From: an uncultured Bacteroidota bacterium
GTDB taxonomy: Bacteria > Bacteroidota > Bacteroidia > NS11-12g > UBA955
Assembly: GCA_903879775.1 (NCBI GenBank)
Contig: CAIRMY010000184.1
Coordinates: forward strand, 1 to 11,895
DNA length: 11,895 nucleotides
Direction: 5' to 3'
The notes below the pieces were generated by a model that was not told the origin of the DNA, made no database searches, and saw only the letters and a program-made list of their open reading frames with translations. The stretch's first letter is position 1, and each line of letters begins with the position of its first letter. Shown here piece by piece: positions 1 through 7,060 of the stretch. The position numbers and the translations under genes were made by a program.

Positions 1-1683
1 TTCACCCAATCCTTTAAATCGCGTAATTTCTGGACGAACTCCCAATTTGGCAATTGCATTTACCCTTTCTTTGTCGCTGAAACAATAAATGGTTTCTTTT
101 TTGTTTCTCACACGGAACAATGGTGTTTGAAGGATGTATAAATGCCCATTTCTCACCAAATCTGGGAAAAATTGTAGGAAGAATGTCATCATGAGTAAGC
201 GAATGTGCATACCATCAACATCGGCATCTGTAGCCAATACAATTTTATTGTAGCGCAGATTTTCCAGTGACTCTTCAATGTCTAAAGCATGTTGCAAAAG
301 GTTGAACTCTTCATTCTCGTAAACCACTTTTTTCTTAAGTCCGTAGCAATTCAAAGGCTTTCCTCTTAAACTAAATACGGCTTGAAGGTCGGGGTTTCTG
401 CTCTTTGTAATGCTTCCACTTGCAGAATCTCCCTCAGTGATAAATAAGGTAGATTCGTATCTTTCTTCGCGTTTTTCGTTTGTGAAATGGACTCTACAAT
501 CTCTGAGCTTTTTATTGTGGAGATTTGCGCGTTTAGCCCTCTCTTTGGCAAGCTTTTGAACCCCTGCCATGTCTTTTCTTTCTCTTTCATTTTGAAGGAT
601 TTTCTTGACAAGAGCATCGGCGGTCTGAGGATTTTTATGAAGGTAATCGTCTACTTGTTTCTTGATAAACTCTAAAACTGCAGCTTTTAATGAAACACCA
701 TCTGGGCTCATTTCTGTGCTCCCAAGTTTTGTTTTTGTTTGACTTTCAAAAACAGGTTCCATCACGCGCACGCTAATTGCTGCAGTGATAGAACTTCGAA
801 TGTCGGCAGCATCGAATTCTTTTTTATAAAAATCGCGAATGGTTTTAACGAAAGCTTCTCTAAATGCGGCTAAATGTGTTCCACCTTGGGTAGTATATTG
901 ACCGTTTACAAAAGAATAATACTCTTCACCATAGGCATCGGTATGTGTGAAGGCAAGTTCCATGTCTTCAGTTTTAACGTGTACAACAGGGTAGAGGGCA
1001 CTCTCGGTAGGTACTTTAGTTTCAAGAAGGTCTAAAAGACCTCTTCTTGCAGCAAAAGAATCACCATTGAATTTAATGGTTAACGCACTATTTAGGTACG
1101 TGTAATTTTTAATTTGATCGCGAATGTACTCTTGGATGTAACGGTAATTTTTAAAAACGGTTGCATCCGGTTCAAACGCAATAAATGTTCCGTTGGTTTC
1201 ATTGGTATCTGTTTCAGGAGTGTCTGTAACCAATTCGCCGCATTTGAATTCGGCTTTTTTGGTTCTTCCATCTCTAAAACTTTGCACCACAAAGTATGAA
1301 CTTAAAGCGTTTACAGCTTTCGTACCAACTCCATTTAAACCAACAGATTTTTGGAACGCTTTGCTATCGTATTTACCACCTGTGTTAATTTTAGATACGC
1401 AATCGATTACTTTACCCAAAGGAATACCGCGGCCAAAGTCTCTAATTTGAACACGTTTATCATCAATATTGATTTCGATTTTCTTACCATTACCCATGAC
1501 GTGTTCATCGATACAATTGTCTACAATTTCTTTAATTAAGACATAAATACCATCGTCAACGGAGGTTCCATCACCCAATTTACCAATATACATACCGGGA
1601 CGAAGGCGTATATGTTCCTTCCAATCAAGACTTCTAATTTCGTCTTCGGTATATTGTGGTTTTTGAATTTCTTCGTTGCTCAT
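1..1683 (-). CDS. parE: DNA topoisomerase IV subunit B, C-terminus cut by window edge
   Basis: ATPase and TOPRIM subunit of a type IIA topoisomerase. With ParA/ParC partners it decatenates daughter chromosomes in the cytoplasm. The visible 561 codons start at ATG 1683 with MSNEEIQKPQYTEDEIR, then the RPGMYIG motif. GHKL ATPase motifs follow: DNCIDE near residue 55, DFGRGIPLG, and GLNGVGTK near 115. The transducer has the TQGGTH motif. The TOPRIM domain shows EGDSASGS (catalytic Glu417) and the metal-binding DADVD (Asp486, 488, 490). The frame is open to base 1 and ends in the conserved TRFKGLGE, so I expect only some tens of residues to be missing. The LDWKEHIRLRPGMYIGKLGDG-type N-terminus and DGIYVLIKEIVDN match Bacteroidota ParE better than GyrB. 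GyrB is the main alternative name. It is divergent from the 1771 gene across 87 bases. Confidence 0.93.
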   Translation of the reverse strand, partial: MSNEEIQKPQYTEDEIRSLDWKEHIRLRPGMYIGKLGDGTSVDDGIYVLIKEIVDNCIDEHVMGNGKKIEINIDDKRVQIRDFGRGIPLGKVIDCVSKINTGGKYDSKAFQKSVGLNGVGTKAVNALSSYFVVQSFRDGRTKKAEFKCGELVTDTPETDTNETNGTFIAFEPDATVFKNYRYIQEYIRDQIKNYTYLNSALTIKFNGDSFAARRGLLDLLETKVPTESALYPVVHVKTEDMELAFTHTDAYGEEYYSFVNGQYTTQGGTHLAAFREAFVKTIRDFYKKEFDAADIRSSITAAISVRVMEPVFESQTKTKLGSTEMSPDGVSLKAAVLEFIKKQVDDYLHKNPQTADALVKKILQNERERKDMAGVQKLAKERAKRANLHNKKLRDCRVHFTNEKREERYESTLFITEGDSASGSITKSRNPDLQAVFSLRGKPLNCYGLKKKVVYENEEFNLLQHALDIEESLENLRYNKIVLATDADVDGMHIRLLMMTFFLQFFPDLVRNGHLYILQTPLFRVRNKKETIYCFSDKERVNAIAKLGVRPEITRFKGLGE

Positions 1684-1687
1684 TATG

Positions 1688-1695
1688 CAATAATA
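1688..1695 (-). promoter_or_regulatory. possible -7 promoter element for parE
   Basis: On the minus strand the sequence TATTATTG matches the Bacteroidota -7 consensus TAnnTTTG in all but one fixed position. It lies 4 bases ahead of the parE ATG. A TTTA stretch about 19 bases further upstream could serve as the -33 element. Weak call, made from spacing and similarity to the stronger examples in this window. Confidence 0.3.
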
Positions 1696-1735
1696 AATTT
1701 ACTTATTCAAAAGCTAAACTTAAGTTTTTCACAAA

Positions 1736-1766
1736 TTGGCAAAATGTAGATAAAGACTTAATTTTG
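1736..1766 (+). promoter_or_regulatory. Bacteroidota-type promoter of the 1771 lipoprotein gene
   Basis: A perfect -7 element TAATTTTG (1759-1766) is preceded by TTG at 1736-1738 with a 20-base spacer, as in the TTTG-N19-21-TAnnTTTG promoters of this phylum. Only 4 bases separate the -7 element from ATG 1771. Transcription would therefore start at or next to the start codon. This supports 1771 as the real start and argues against an open frame running further upstream into parE. Confidence 0.6.
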
Positions 1767-1770
1767 TGCA

Positions 1771-2312
1771 ATGAAAATTGTAAGATTTATTGGGGTTTTA
1801 TTGTTTGTGGCTACGTTTACATTGTTTGGGTGCAAATCGAAATTGATGAAGCAATTGAAAATATTGCACCATATGAAAAATATTTTATGGGGGATGTCAT
1901 GAAAGTTGATAGTTTGCCTGTTGGTTTCGAAAAGAAATTGGCCGATTTTGTTAAGGAATTTAAGCAATATTCAAAATCATCGAAATACATTTATGCTGCC
2001 GCTTACCTTGCCGAGAAAAGAGGTAAAATTAGAGAAGCTGCAGATTATGCGGCTTTATATGTTGATGATTATGCTTCAGAAAAAAGCCATAGAATGGAAA
2101 GTGCTATGGTTGCTGCTCATTATTATGAAACAATGGGCAAATATGAGTTAGCTCTCAAATATTACGATTTGATTTCCAAGGAATACCCCAAAAATCCGGT
2201 AGGTGAACAAGCCAAATTCACATCTGAAATGATTCGCAAAGGAGCCATTACTCCTGAACAGCAATTGGAATATATGCAGTTAAAAATTGCTGCCGATAGT
2301 TCAAAAAATTAG
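1771..2312 (+). CDS. TPR-like lipoprotein with an apparent one-base frameshift after the lipobox
   Basis: Function unknown; probably a lipid-anchored envelope protein. ATG 1771 opens a clear lipoprotein signal peptide, MKIVRFIGVLLFVATF then TLFGC, with Cys at 1831-1833. That frame then runs into a stop at 1900-1902. The rest of the protein (EIDEAIENIAPYEKYF onward) lies in the frame one base earlier and continues to TAG 2310. Joining them needs one extra base between about 1834 and 1845. The joined product would be about 180 residues. It contains two helical TPR-like units, roughly YIYAAAYLAEKRGKIREAA and MVAAHYYETMGKYELALKYY. The downstream frame is also open upstream to 1656, but that stretch overlaps parE antisense and looks like chance. 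Either a sequence error or a real mutation could explain this. A cytoplasmic product from ATG 1887 is a less likely alternative. Its 3' end overlaps the convergent neighbour by 4 bases. Confidence 0.7.
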
Positions 2313-2986
2313 TAGGGAGAAATATATTTTCCGTCGGTTTTTTTCTTCTTTTTCTTGAAATCACCACGTTTCCAAGCTTCTAAAAATTGCATCCAAGCCA
2401 CAGGGCTTAAATAGTTTTGAGGTGGAGCTTGTTTGTAGTAATATAGTTGACTTGCTCTGGTTTGAGCAAGCAGTGACTGAGAAGAAGTTGCATCGGCTGG
2501 GCGCATTTTTAGTTCTTCTTTGAGTGCTTCAGTTTCAAGGTTTTTACGCGCTCTTTCATAAGCATCATCTGGAATGTCTCTCGTTACAAATTCGTGATTG
2601 AATAATGTTTTCAGAGGCAAGGCACGAATGAAAATTGCCGGGATGTGAATGGTGTCTTGCGTCATTAACTTAATGACGTTGTATCTGTTTCCAGATAACG
2701 TGTCTGGCACAATATGCCATGATCCAACTTTTTCAACTAAAGAGAAGAAAATGGTATCCCCTTTTTTTACAACCACATCAAAATGACCTGCGTAATCGGT
2801 ATATCCAATTAATCCTCGTTTATTGCTTTTGATATTTACATACGGGATTGCTCTTAAACTATCGGATGTTAAAACCATTCCTGTAAATAAAATATAAGGA
2901 TTTTTTTCTTTACCAGGTTGCGCTTGAACACGATTGAAATTCAATAAAAATAAAAATATAAAGAAAATCCAAATGAGCTTTTTCAA
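2309..2986 (-). CDS. secreted protein with carboxypeptidase-regulatory-like domain, TTG start
   Basis: 225 residues, exported, exact function unknown. The N-terminus has a basic MKK, a hydrophobic run IWIFFIFLFLLNF, and a likely signal peptidase I site after VQAQ. Residues about 33-110 (FTGMVLTSDSLRAIPYVNI, then GYTDYAGHFDVVVKKGDTI) follow the pattern of the CarboxypepD_reg-like beta-sandwich common in Bacteroidota envelope proteins. The C-terminal half is charged and ends with a run of six lysines (FKKKKKKTDGK). The start must be TTG at 2986-2984: an in-frame stop lies two codons upstream, no ATG intervenes, and the next ATG (residue 37) would delete the signal peptide. It lies 50 bases downstream of chrA on the same strand but may have its own promoter at 3016-3023. 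The TonB-receptor plug is absent, so this is not a SusC-like receptor. Confidence 0.82.
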   Translation of the reverse strand: MKKLIWIFFIFLFLLNFNRVQAQPGKEKNPYILFTGMVLTSDSLRAIPYVNIKSNKRGLIGYTDYAGHFDVVVKKGDTIFFSLVEKVGSWHIVPDTLSGNRYNVIKLMTQDTIHIPAIFIRALPLKTLFNHEFVTRDIPDDAYERARKNLETEALKEELKMRPADATSSQSLLAQTRASQLYYYKQAPPQNYLSPVAWMQFLEAWKRGDFKKKKKKTDGKYISPY

Positions 2987-3015
2987 TGTCTATTGTGGTT
3001 AGGTGTTCAGTATTT

Positions 3016-3023
3016 CAAATGTA
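3016..3023 (-). promoter_or_regulatory. candidate -7 element for the 2986 gene
   Basis: The minus-strand sequence TACATTTG is a perfect TAnnTTTG and sits about 30 bases ahead of the TTG start, in the short gap after chrA. No convincing -33 TTTG is seen at the usual spacing. It suggests the 2309-2986 gene can be transcribed independently of chrA. Confidence 0.4.
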
Positions 3024-3036
3024 GTAAATAAATGAC

Positions 3037-4278
3037 TTAAGCCATGATCCATCCGAGGATTATGGCAAATAAAACGATGAATGGGGTTGGTATTTTCTTG
3101 GTTAACAATAGTGCAACAGTCATTAAGCAAACGAAAATTTCGGTTAAAAGTTGCATTTTGTTGGAGTAATTGGATAACTTAAGAATAAAATTTTGATTGA
3201 TAATTAAACAAGCTGTAAGTATAAATCCTACAGAAATAGCGAAAATTCCGTTAATTGATCTCCTTAAGTATACGGAGCTATTTAATTTTTCCCAAATGGG
3301 ATATGCAAATAGAACCAATAAGGTACCTGGCATAAATACAGCAATAAGGCCAATTAAGCTCCCGAGTAATTGTCCCCCAAAACCACTGCCATCATTTTTC
3401 ATTGCAATAGAATTTGTGTAAACCGCCAGGTTGAAATTTGGTCCTGGAGCAGCTTGAATTAAACCCAAGCCAGTGTTTAGTTCTTCCAAAGTCATTCGCT
3501 TTTTGTGGTCTACATATTGTTCTACAGTCATTGCTGCTAGTACATTTCCACCACCAAATGAAAGCGCTCCCATTCGATAGGTGTTTTCAAACAGGATAAC
3601 GGGCTTTAGCAATTTGGATTCTGTTTTGTATTTGGTTAAAAGCAAACCAGTAAATCCAACGATGAAAAATATGGCGAAAAATATGGTTAGATTTCTCCAT
3701 TTTATGGATTTTGTAAATGATGGTTTTTGTGGCTTTTCATCTTTTACGAGCCAGGCACTTGCCGCTGCGCTTAAAATTACGCCGAGTGGAAACACCCATG
3801 GACTTCTCACAAGGTACCCGCCAATGCCTCCAATTAAAAATATGGCAATGTTTAATGGGGTTATCTTCATCCATTTGAACATTGAAATAACGGCGTAAAT
3901 TAAAAATCCTGCCACACAAGCTTCTATGTTTTGAAGTTGTTTAGATTCCAAAAATTTTGGCGACATTGCAAGGATTGCCATCAAAATTGCTCCAGGTAAT
4001 GCCCATAATAATAAGGTAAAAAATGCGAGAATAGGTCCGCCTAATTTAAAGCCAATGGTGGTAATTGTTTGTGTGGTGCTTGGGCCAGGGAGAATGCTAC
4101 AAAAGGCATTGATTTCAATGAGTTCATCGTGACTGATAAACTTTTGTTTGTCGACCAAACGTTTTTTGAAATAGGGAAGGTGCATCTGTGGTCCACCAAA
4201 AGAGGTAAGTCCAAGCCAAAAAACCGATCTAAGAAACCGAAAGTGTCTCGCTTTTTGTATTTTTGCACTACGATTCAT
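3037..4278 (-). CDS. chrA: chromate transporter, long two-domain CHR family
   Basis: Inner-membrane protein of the chromate ion transporter family. Studied members expel chromate by proton-coupled transport, but many housekeeping members have unproven substrates. It carries both homologous halves. Counting from a possible upstream ATG at 4302 (421 residues), the first half has SFGGP at 34-38 and INAFCSILPGPSTTQ ending near 78. The second half repeats this as SFGGGNVLA (from 248) and AAPGP near 284-288. Hydrophobic segments fill the rest. I prefer the internal ATG at 4278 (413 residues) because it leaves the divergent gene at 4282 free. The ATG at 4302 would overlap that gene by 21 bases. No chrB-type regulator or other metal-resistance gene is adjacent, so a true chromate role is inferred from family only. 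Confidence 0.9.
   Translation of the reverse strand: MNRSAKIQKARHFRFLRSVFWLGLTSFGGPQMHLPYFKKRLVDKQKFISHDELIEINAFCSILPGPSTTQTITTIGFKLGGPILAFFTLLLWALPGAILMAILAMSPKFLESKQLQNIEACVAGFLIYAVISMFKWMKITPLNIAIFLIGGIGGYLVRSPWVFPLGVILSAAASAWLVKDEKPQKPSFTKSIKWRNLTIFFAIFFIVGFTGLLLTKYKTESKLLKPVILFENTYRMGALSFGGGNVLAAMTVEQYVDHKKRMTLEELNTGLGLIQAAPGPNFNLAVYTNSIAMKNDGSGFGGQLLGSLIGLIAVFMPGTLLVLFAYPIWEKLNSSVYLRRSINGIFAISVGFILTACLIINQNFILKLSNYSNKMQLLTEIFVCLMTVALLLTKKIPTPFIVLFAIILGWIMA
4258..4265 (+). promoter_or_regulatory. -7 element for the 4282 lipoprotein gene, inside chrA
   Basis: TATTTTTG is a perfect TAnnTTTG, followed by CA as in the icmF promoter. It lies 16 bases before ATG 4282, giving a predicted leader of roughly 13 bases. 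It falls within the first codons of the divergent chrA gene. No clear -33 element is visible. Confidence 0.45.
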
Positions 4279-4281
4279 CAG

Positions 4282-4863
4282 ATGAGATACAAAAAACGAC
4301 ATTTTACTTTAATTTTCACCCTATCTACTGCATTATTTTCAGTATTTTTTTTAGCTTGTAACAATCAAAATACAATCGATGAGAAAAGACAGATTAGTGT
4401 TCAAAAGGTAGATAGTTTGTGGTTGGGTTTGCATGAAACTAAGGTTTTGTTTAGTTACAAAATGGATGAATTTATTGAGCGGAAATCTCAAATGCAGAAA
4501 AATTTAACTCAGTTGAAGTTTGTAGATGGTCAAAAAATCAACGATGAAAATCTTTCAAATGTTCAGCAATACAATGCCATGTTTCGAATTTATCGAGGCA
4601 TTGGTCAGCAATATAAAGATGCTGTTTTAGGTGCAGAGGCAATTTTTTATGAAATTAAAGGATTGGAGACGGAGGTTAAAAAAGGCAATTATGACAAAGA
4701 AATTACAAATTTCGTAAAAGAGTATCAATCGATAAAAAATCAATTAATTGAGAATCATAAAATGGCACTTGACGTTACAAACCAATTAAAAGCTATTGAA
4801 CCTGCTTACCAAAGAATTTCACCACTTGTTGATGAATTGGTAGAGTCTGTTCAAGGCAATTGA
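4282..4863 (+). CDS. small helical lipoprotein, unknown function
   Basis: 193 residues, no recognised family. ATG 4282 gives a typical lipoprotein signal: basic MRYKKRHF, a hydrophobic stretch, and the lipobox FLAC with Cys about residue 26, followed by NNQN. The mature part is rich in Lys, Glu, Gln and Asn. It appears almost entirely alpha-helical with coiled-coil tendency, for example the stretches from VQKVDSLWLGLHE to IERKSQMQKNL and from LETEVKKGNYDK to the end. The reading frame is open back to 4069, but that part lies antisense to chrA and precedes the signal peptide, so I exclude it. The gene is divergent from chrA with only three bases between start codons. It overlaps the convergent GSCFA gene by 13 bases at the 3' end. 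Confidence 0.82.
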   Translation: MRYKKRHFTLIFTLSTALFSVFFLACNNQNTIDEKRQISVQKVDSLWLGLHETKVLFSYKMDEFIERKSQMQKNLTQLKFVDGQKINDENLSNVQQYNAMFRIYRGIGQQYKDAVLGAEAIFYEIKGLETEVKKGNYDKEITNFVKEYQSIKNQLIENHKMALDVTNQLKAIEPAYQRISPLVDELVESVQGN

Positions 4864-5825
4864 TTTGAAATTGCACTGTTGGGATACAGGGAAATAAATT
4901 CCGCTTTCTTTTTTTCTAAATTTTGTTGCCAATTTGAAATTTGAATTGGATCAGTTGTTTTCAATTTATGATTGATTAATTGTCTCAAGGCATTTGCCTT
5001 ATCCATAAATTCCTTAAATGTTTCATCTCCGTATACTTCAATTAAGCGTTTGAAAATATATTCAATTGCCAATTCATTTGGGTGGGCTAAATCTGGTTGA
5101 AAGTAACGGTGATCTCTCAACTCTTCGTTGAAAATTTCATAGCTAGGGAAGTAATGGCACTGTGAATTTTGTGAAATAAACGATTGCAATGCTACAATTA
5201 GATGAGATTTACTCAATACGTTTTCAGAGATTCCATCCCTCAAGTGTCTGACAGGACTAATTGTAAATACGATGTTGCACTGGGGGTTAATTGCCCTAAT
5301 GCTTTTGTGTATTTGATTTAAGTTTTCAACGATATGCTCAATTGGCAAGATGATTTTTTCAAATTGATTTTGAGGGATTTTTTGACAATTTCCAACGAGT
5401 TGATTTGATAATAAATGTTTGTAAACCCAAGCACTTCCAAAAGTGATAAAAGCGGTGTTGCATTTACTCAAATAATTGCGCGCCTCTTCAAGTCGGTGTC
5501 TAATTTTTGTTTCTAGTGCTTCATGATTTGGGTTTTGAAAAGCCGTATCGAACAGAAGTGCGTGTTGGGTATTTTGGAAATTTATGATTGCTGGTAAGGT
5601 GCGATTTTGAATGTGTTGCAAAGACTGCGCGATGGCATCTGGAGAAAAAATTGTGCCAAAGGGATTCGATAGTGTATCAATAAAATGTTGGTTGAATTGC
5701 TCCGAAATATTTGTTGAAAAGCAAGAGCCCATGAAAAAAAGGTGTTCAGGTTTCGTCCAAATTGTATTTTCTTGAATTGGAAATTGGGTGTAAAACTGAT
5801 TCTTGAAATCTTGACTATTTTTCAT
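4851..5825 (-). CDS. GSCFA-domain protein (SGNH-hydrolase-like)
   Basis: 324 residues, nearly all one GSCFA domain, a family frequent in Bacteroidota. Its reaction is not established; the fold is thought to resemble SGNH/GDSL esterases. The family signature FMGSCFSTNI is at 31-40, with the possible nucleophile Ser34. Further conserved blocks are FGSAWVY at 129-135, ISPVRHLRDG near 189-198, YFPSYEIF at 225-232, and DLAHPNELA at 245-253. The last block offers the Asp-x-x-His arrangement seen in SGNH enzymes. No signal peptide or membrane segment, so it is probably cytoplasmic. ATG 5825 is a good start because FYTQFPI and the signature follow directly. The stop lies inside the 3' end of the convergent lipoprotein gene. 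Confidence 0.9.
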   Translation of the reverse strand: MKNSQDFKNQFYTQFPIQENTIWTKPEHLFFMGSCFSTNISEQFNQHFIDTLSNPFGTIFSPDAIAQSLQHIQNRTLPAIINFQNTQHALLFDTAFQNPNHEALETKIRHRLEEARNYLSKCNTAFITFGSAWVYKHLLSNQLVGNCQKIPQNQFEKIILPIEHIVENLNQIHKSIRAINPQCNIVFTISPVRHLRDGISENVLSKSHLIVALQSFISQNSQCHYFPSYEIFNEELRDHRYFQPDLAHPNELAIEYIFKRLIEVYGDETFKEFMDKANALRQLINHKLKTTDPIQISNWQQNLEKKKAEFISLYPNSAISNQLP

Positions 5826-5861
5826 GAACTACAAACCAACGAAAAATGTTTCATTTTCGCA

Positions 5862-5869
5862 TAACTTTG
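5862..5869 (+). promoter_or_regulatory. -7 element for the 5878 membrane protein gene
   Basis: TAACTTTG is a perfect TAnnTTTG, 8 bases before ATG 5878. The predicted transcript start falls about 5 bases ahead of that ATG. This decides the start codon: an in-frame ATG at 5824 lies upstream of the promoter and would overlap the divergent GSCFA gene. No good -33 match is seen. Confidence 0.5.
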
Positions 5870-5877
5870 TTCACAAG

Positions 5878-6228
5878 ATGAATGAAATTAATAAAAAAGA
5901 AAATTTACATGTTGTATTTTGGCTGATAAAGGACTTCGCTTGGATTTCTGGGTATAAAATCTTGGGGGTTGGCTTGGCTTTGCCAACTATTTTATTGGCG
6001 GCTTATTTAACTGTAATTACCAAAAATATAAGGTCAAGCTTTTATCATAATTTGGCTATTTTATTTTGGATTTCGGGCAATAGCGTCTGGATGATTGGTG
6101 AATTTTATTTTGAAGACCAAAAGCGAATCTGGGCGTTGCCATTTTTCTTCGCAGGCTTAGTCATCATCTCGTATTATTATATTTCTGAGGGATATTTGGC
6201 TTATCAAAAGAAGAAAGCCCTGAAATAA
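5878..6228 (+). CDS. small multi-pass membrane protein, unknown function
   Basis: 116 residues. After a charged N-terminus (MNEINKKENLH) there are about four hydrophobic segments. These are VVFWLIKDFAWISGY, then ILGVGLALPTILLAAYLTV, then LAILFWISGNSVWMIGEFY, then WALPFFFAGLVIISYYYI. A lysine-rich tail (YQKKKALK) follows, which would tend to be cytoplasmic. Several Trp and Tyr residues flank the segments. I recall similar short proteins with the FWxxxNSxWM pattern in other Bacteroidota, but no function. An in-frame ATG at 5824 would add 18 residues and shares the sequence CATG with the divergent GSCFA start. The promoter element at 5862 makes 5878 more likely. Confidence 0.75.
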   Translation: MNEINKKENLHVVFWLIKDFAWISGYKILGVGLALPTILLAAYLTVITKNIRSSFYHNLAILFWISGNSVWMIGEFYFEDQKRIWALPFFFAGLVIISYYYISEGYLAYQKKKALK

Positions 6229-6259
6229 ACAAGGCTTCCTTCTACAACCAAACTAAACC

Positions 6260-6280
6260 AAATAACTGAACAAGTTATTT
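6260..6280. terminator. AT-rich hairpin between convergent genes, possible bidirectional terminator
   Basis: Perfect 8-base inverted repeat AAATAACT / AGTTATTT with a 5-base loop, in the 46-base gap between the ends of the 5878 (+) and 6934 (-) genes. It overlaps the stop codon of the minus-strand gene. The stem is A/T rich and lacks a strong U-tract, so termination is a guess from position. Confidence 0.35.
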
Positions 6281-6934
6281 ATTATATACACAAGAGAAGA
6301 ACTCTTCCCATTGTTTCTCTGTTAGGGTATTCTGAATTTCAGTGAGTAAACAACGATAATTTGTTGAACTCGAAATTAGAATCTTTTGTTCTACATACAT
6401 AGAACGAAGAATTGTCAAAAACGTATCCTCAATATCTGTCATTATTTGGTCATATTGAATTTTAGAAATTATGTTTTGATCGAGTCTTTGATTTTGTTTT
6501 TTGATGAATGTATGTGCACTATCATTTACAAAGGCTATAATTAGCTGTGAATGCTGAAGATTTCCAGTTTGTTGACGTGCAAACGATTCAACCACTAATT
6601 CTATTTTGTTGCGTTGAGTATTTGAAAGATCATTCCAATTAATTTTTGATAAAATACTATTTCTCGCAATGACATCTTCATTTGTGTTGCTTCCCGTATT
6701 TTGAAAAAATGCATTATTTGTATTGATTAAATAATTGTTTGACAATCCGAATTGATGGTAGCTAATTGTTTTTGTTTTAACGTCAAACTTGGGTTGAATT
6801 GTGTTGCATTCAGATTCTGATTTTGCAACTAAATTGCTAATTTGTTGGTCGCGAATAATCAGAGTATTATCAGTTTTATTACATGCCCCAAGAAACATGA
6901 GCGCAACTAAGAGTATGGAGTTGAATAATTTCAT
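6275..6934 (-). CDS. small lipoprotein, unknown function
   Basis: 219 residues from ATG 6934, no family recognised with confidence. The start gives MKLFNSILLVALMFLGAC, a textbook lipoprotein signal with lipobox LGAC and Cys18, followed by NKTD. An in-frame ATG at 6952 would add six residues (MPKFIK) and is also possible. The mature part is polar and mostly helical. Two blocks, LSNTQRNKIELVVESFARQQ and LTEKQWEEFFSCV, recall the LTxxQ repeats of Spy/CpxP-type periplasmic proteins. The match is short and I do not name it on that basis. A few Cys residues occur in the mature protein (SECN, YRCL, SCVY). It is convergent with the membrane protein gene and divergent from icmF, which starts about 126 bases away. 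Confidence 0.78.
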   Translation of the reverse strand: MKLFNSILLVALMFLGACNKTDNTLIIRDQQISNLVAKSESECNTIQPKFDVKTKTISYHQFGLSNNYLINTNNAFFQNTGSNTNEDVIARNSILSKINWNDLSNTQRNKIELVVESFARQQTGNLQHSQLIIAFVNDSAHTFIKKQNQRLDQNIISKIQYDQIMTDIEDTFLTILRSMYVEQKILISSSTNYRCLLTEIQNTLTEKQWEEFFSCVYNK

Positions 6935-6997
6935 TTTTATAAATTTGGGCATTTGATACTGAATACAGCAGAAGTTAAAGTATCCCCCAAAAAAATA

Positions 6998-7016
6998 TTT
7001 TGCATTTTTCGCAAAA
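6998..7016. repeat. short inverted repeat upstream of icmF
   Basis: TTTTGC and GCAAAA flank a 7-base loop, about 8 bases before the icmF -33 region. It could be an operator half-site pair or a chance feature of AT-rich DNA. Confidence 0.25.
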
Positions 7017-7023
7017 AATGAAC

Positions 7024-7054
7024 TTTAAAAGATTGGCTTTGGGTTGTACCTTTG
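7024..7054 (+). promoter_or_regulatory. Bacteroidota-type promoter of icmF
   Basis: A perfect -7 element TACCTTTG (7047-7054) follows TTTA at 7024-7027 with exactly 19 bases between, close to TTTG-N19-TAnnTTTG. ATG 7061 begins 6 bases after the element. A possible TTG start at 7052 lies within the -7 element itself and is therefore unlikely. The short leader leaves no room for a cobalamin riboswitch within the transcript. Confidence 0.6.
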
Positions 7055-7060
7055 CACCTT

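Noticed and set aside
1656..1770. Upstream extension of the TPR-like gene frame to ATG 1656
   Set aside because: It overlaps the start of parE on the other strand, would swallow the promoter at 1736-1766, and destroys the lipoprotein signal peptide. The open frame looks coincidental.
1831..1850. Programmed -1 frameshift in the TPR-like lipoprotein gene
   Set aside because: No X-XXY-YYZ slippery heptamer and no obvious downstream stem-loop or pseudoknot. A missing base explains it more simply.
3037..4278. Chromate or heavy-metal resistance island
   Set aside because: Only chrA is present. No regulator, reductase, efflux partner or mobile element flanks it, and neighbours look like ordinary chromosomal genes.
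4069..4281. Longer form of the 4282 lipoprotein starting at 4069
   Set aside because: The extra 71 residues lie antisense to chrA and would bury the lipoprotein signal peptide. A promoter element at 4258 supports the internal start.
5824..5877. Longer form of the small membrane protein from ATG 5824
   Set aside because: It would begin upstream of its own -7 element and overlap the GSCFA start codon. The ATG at 5878 fits the promoter.
6953..7060. Cobalamin riboswitch ahead of icmF
   Set aside because: The gap is only about 108-126 bases, the predicted transcript starts a few bases before the ATG, and no B12-box-like sequence is evident.
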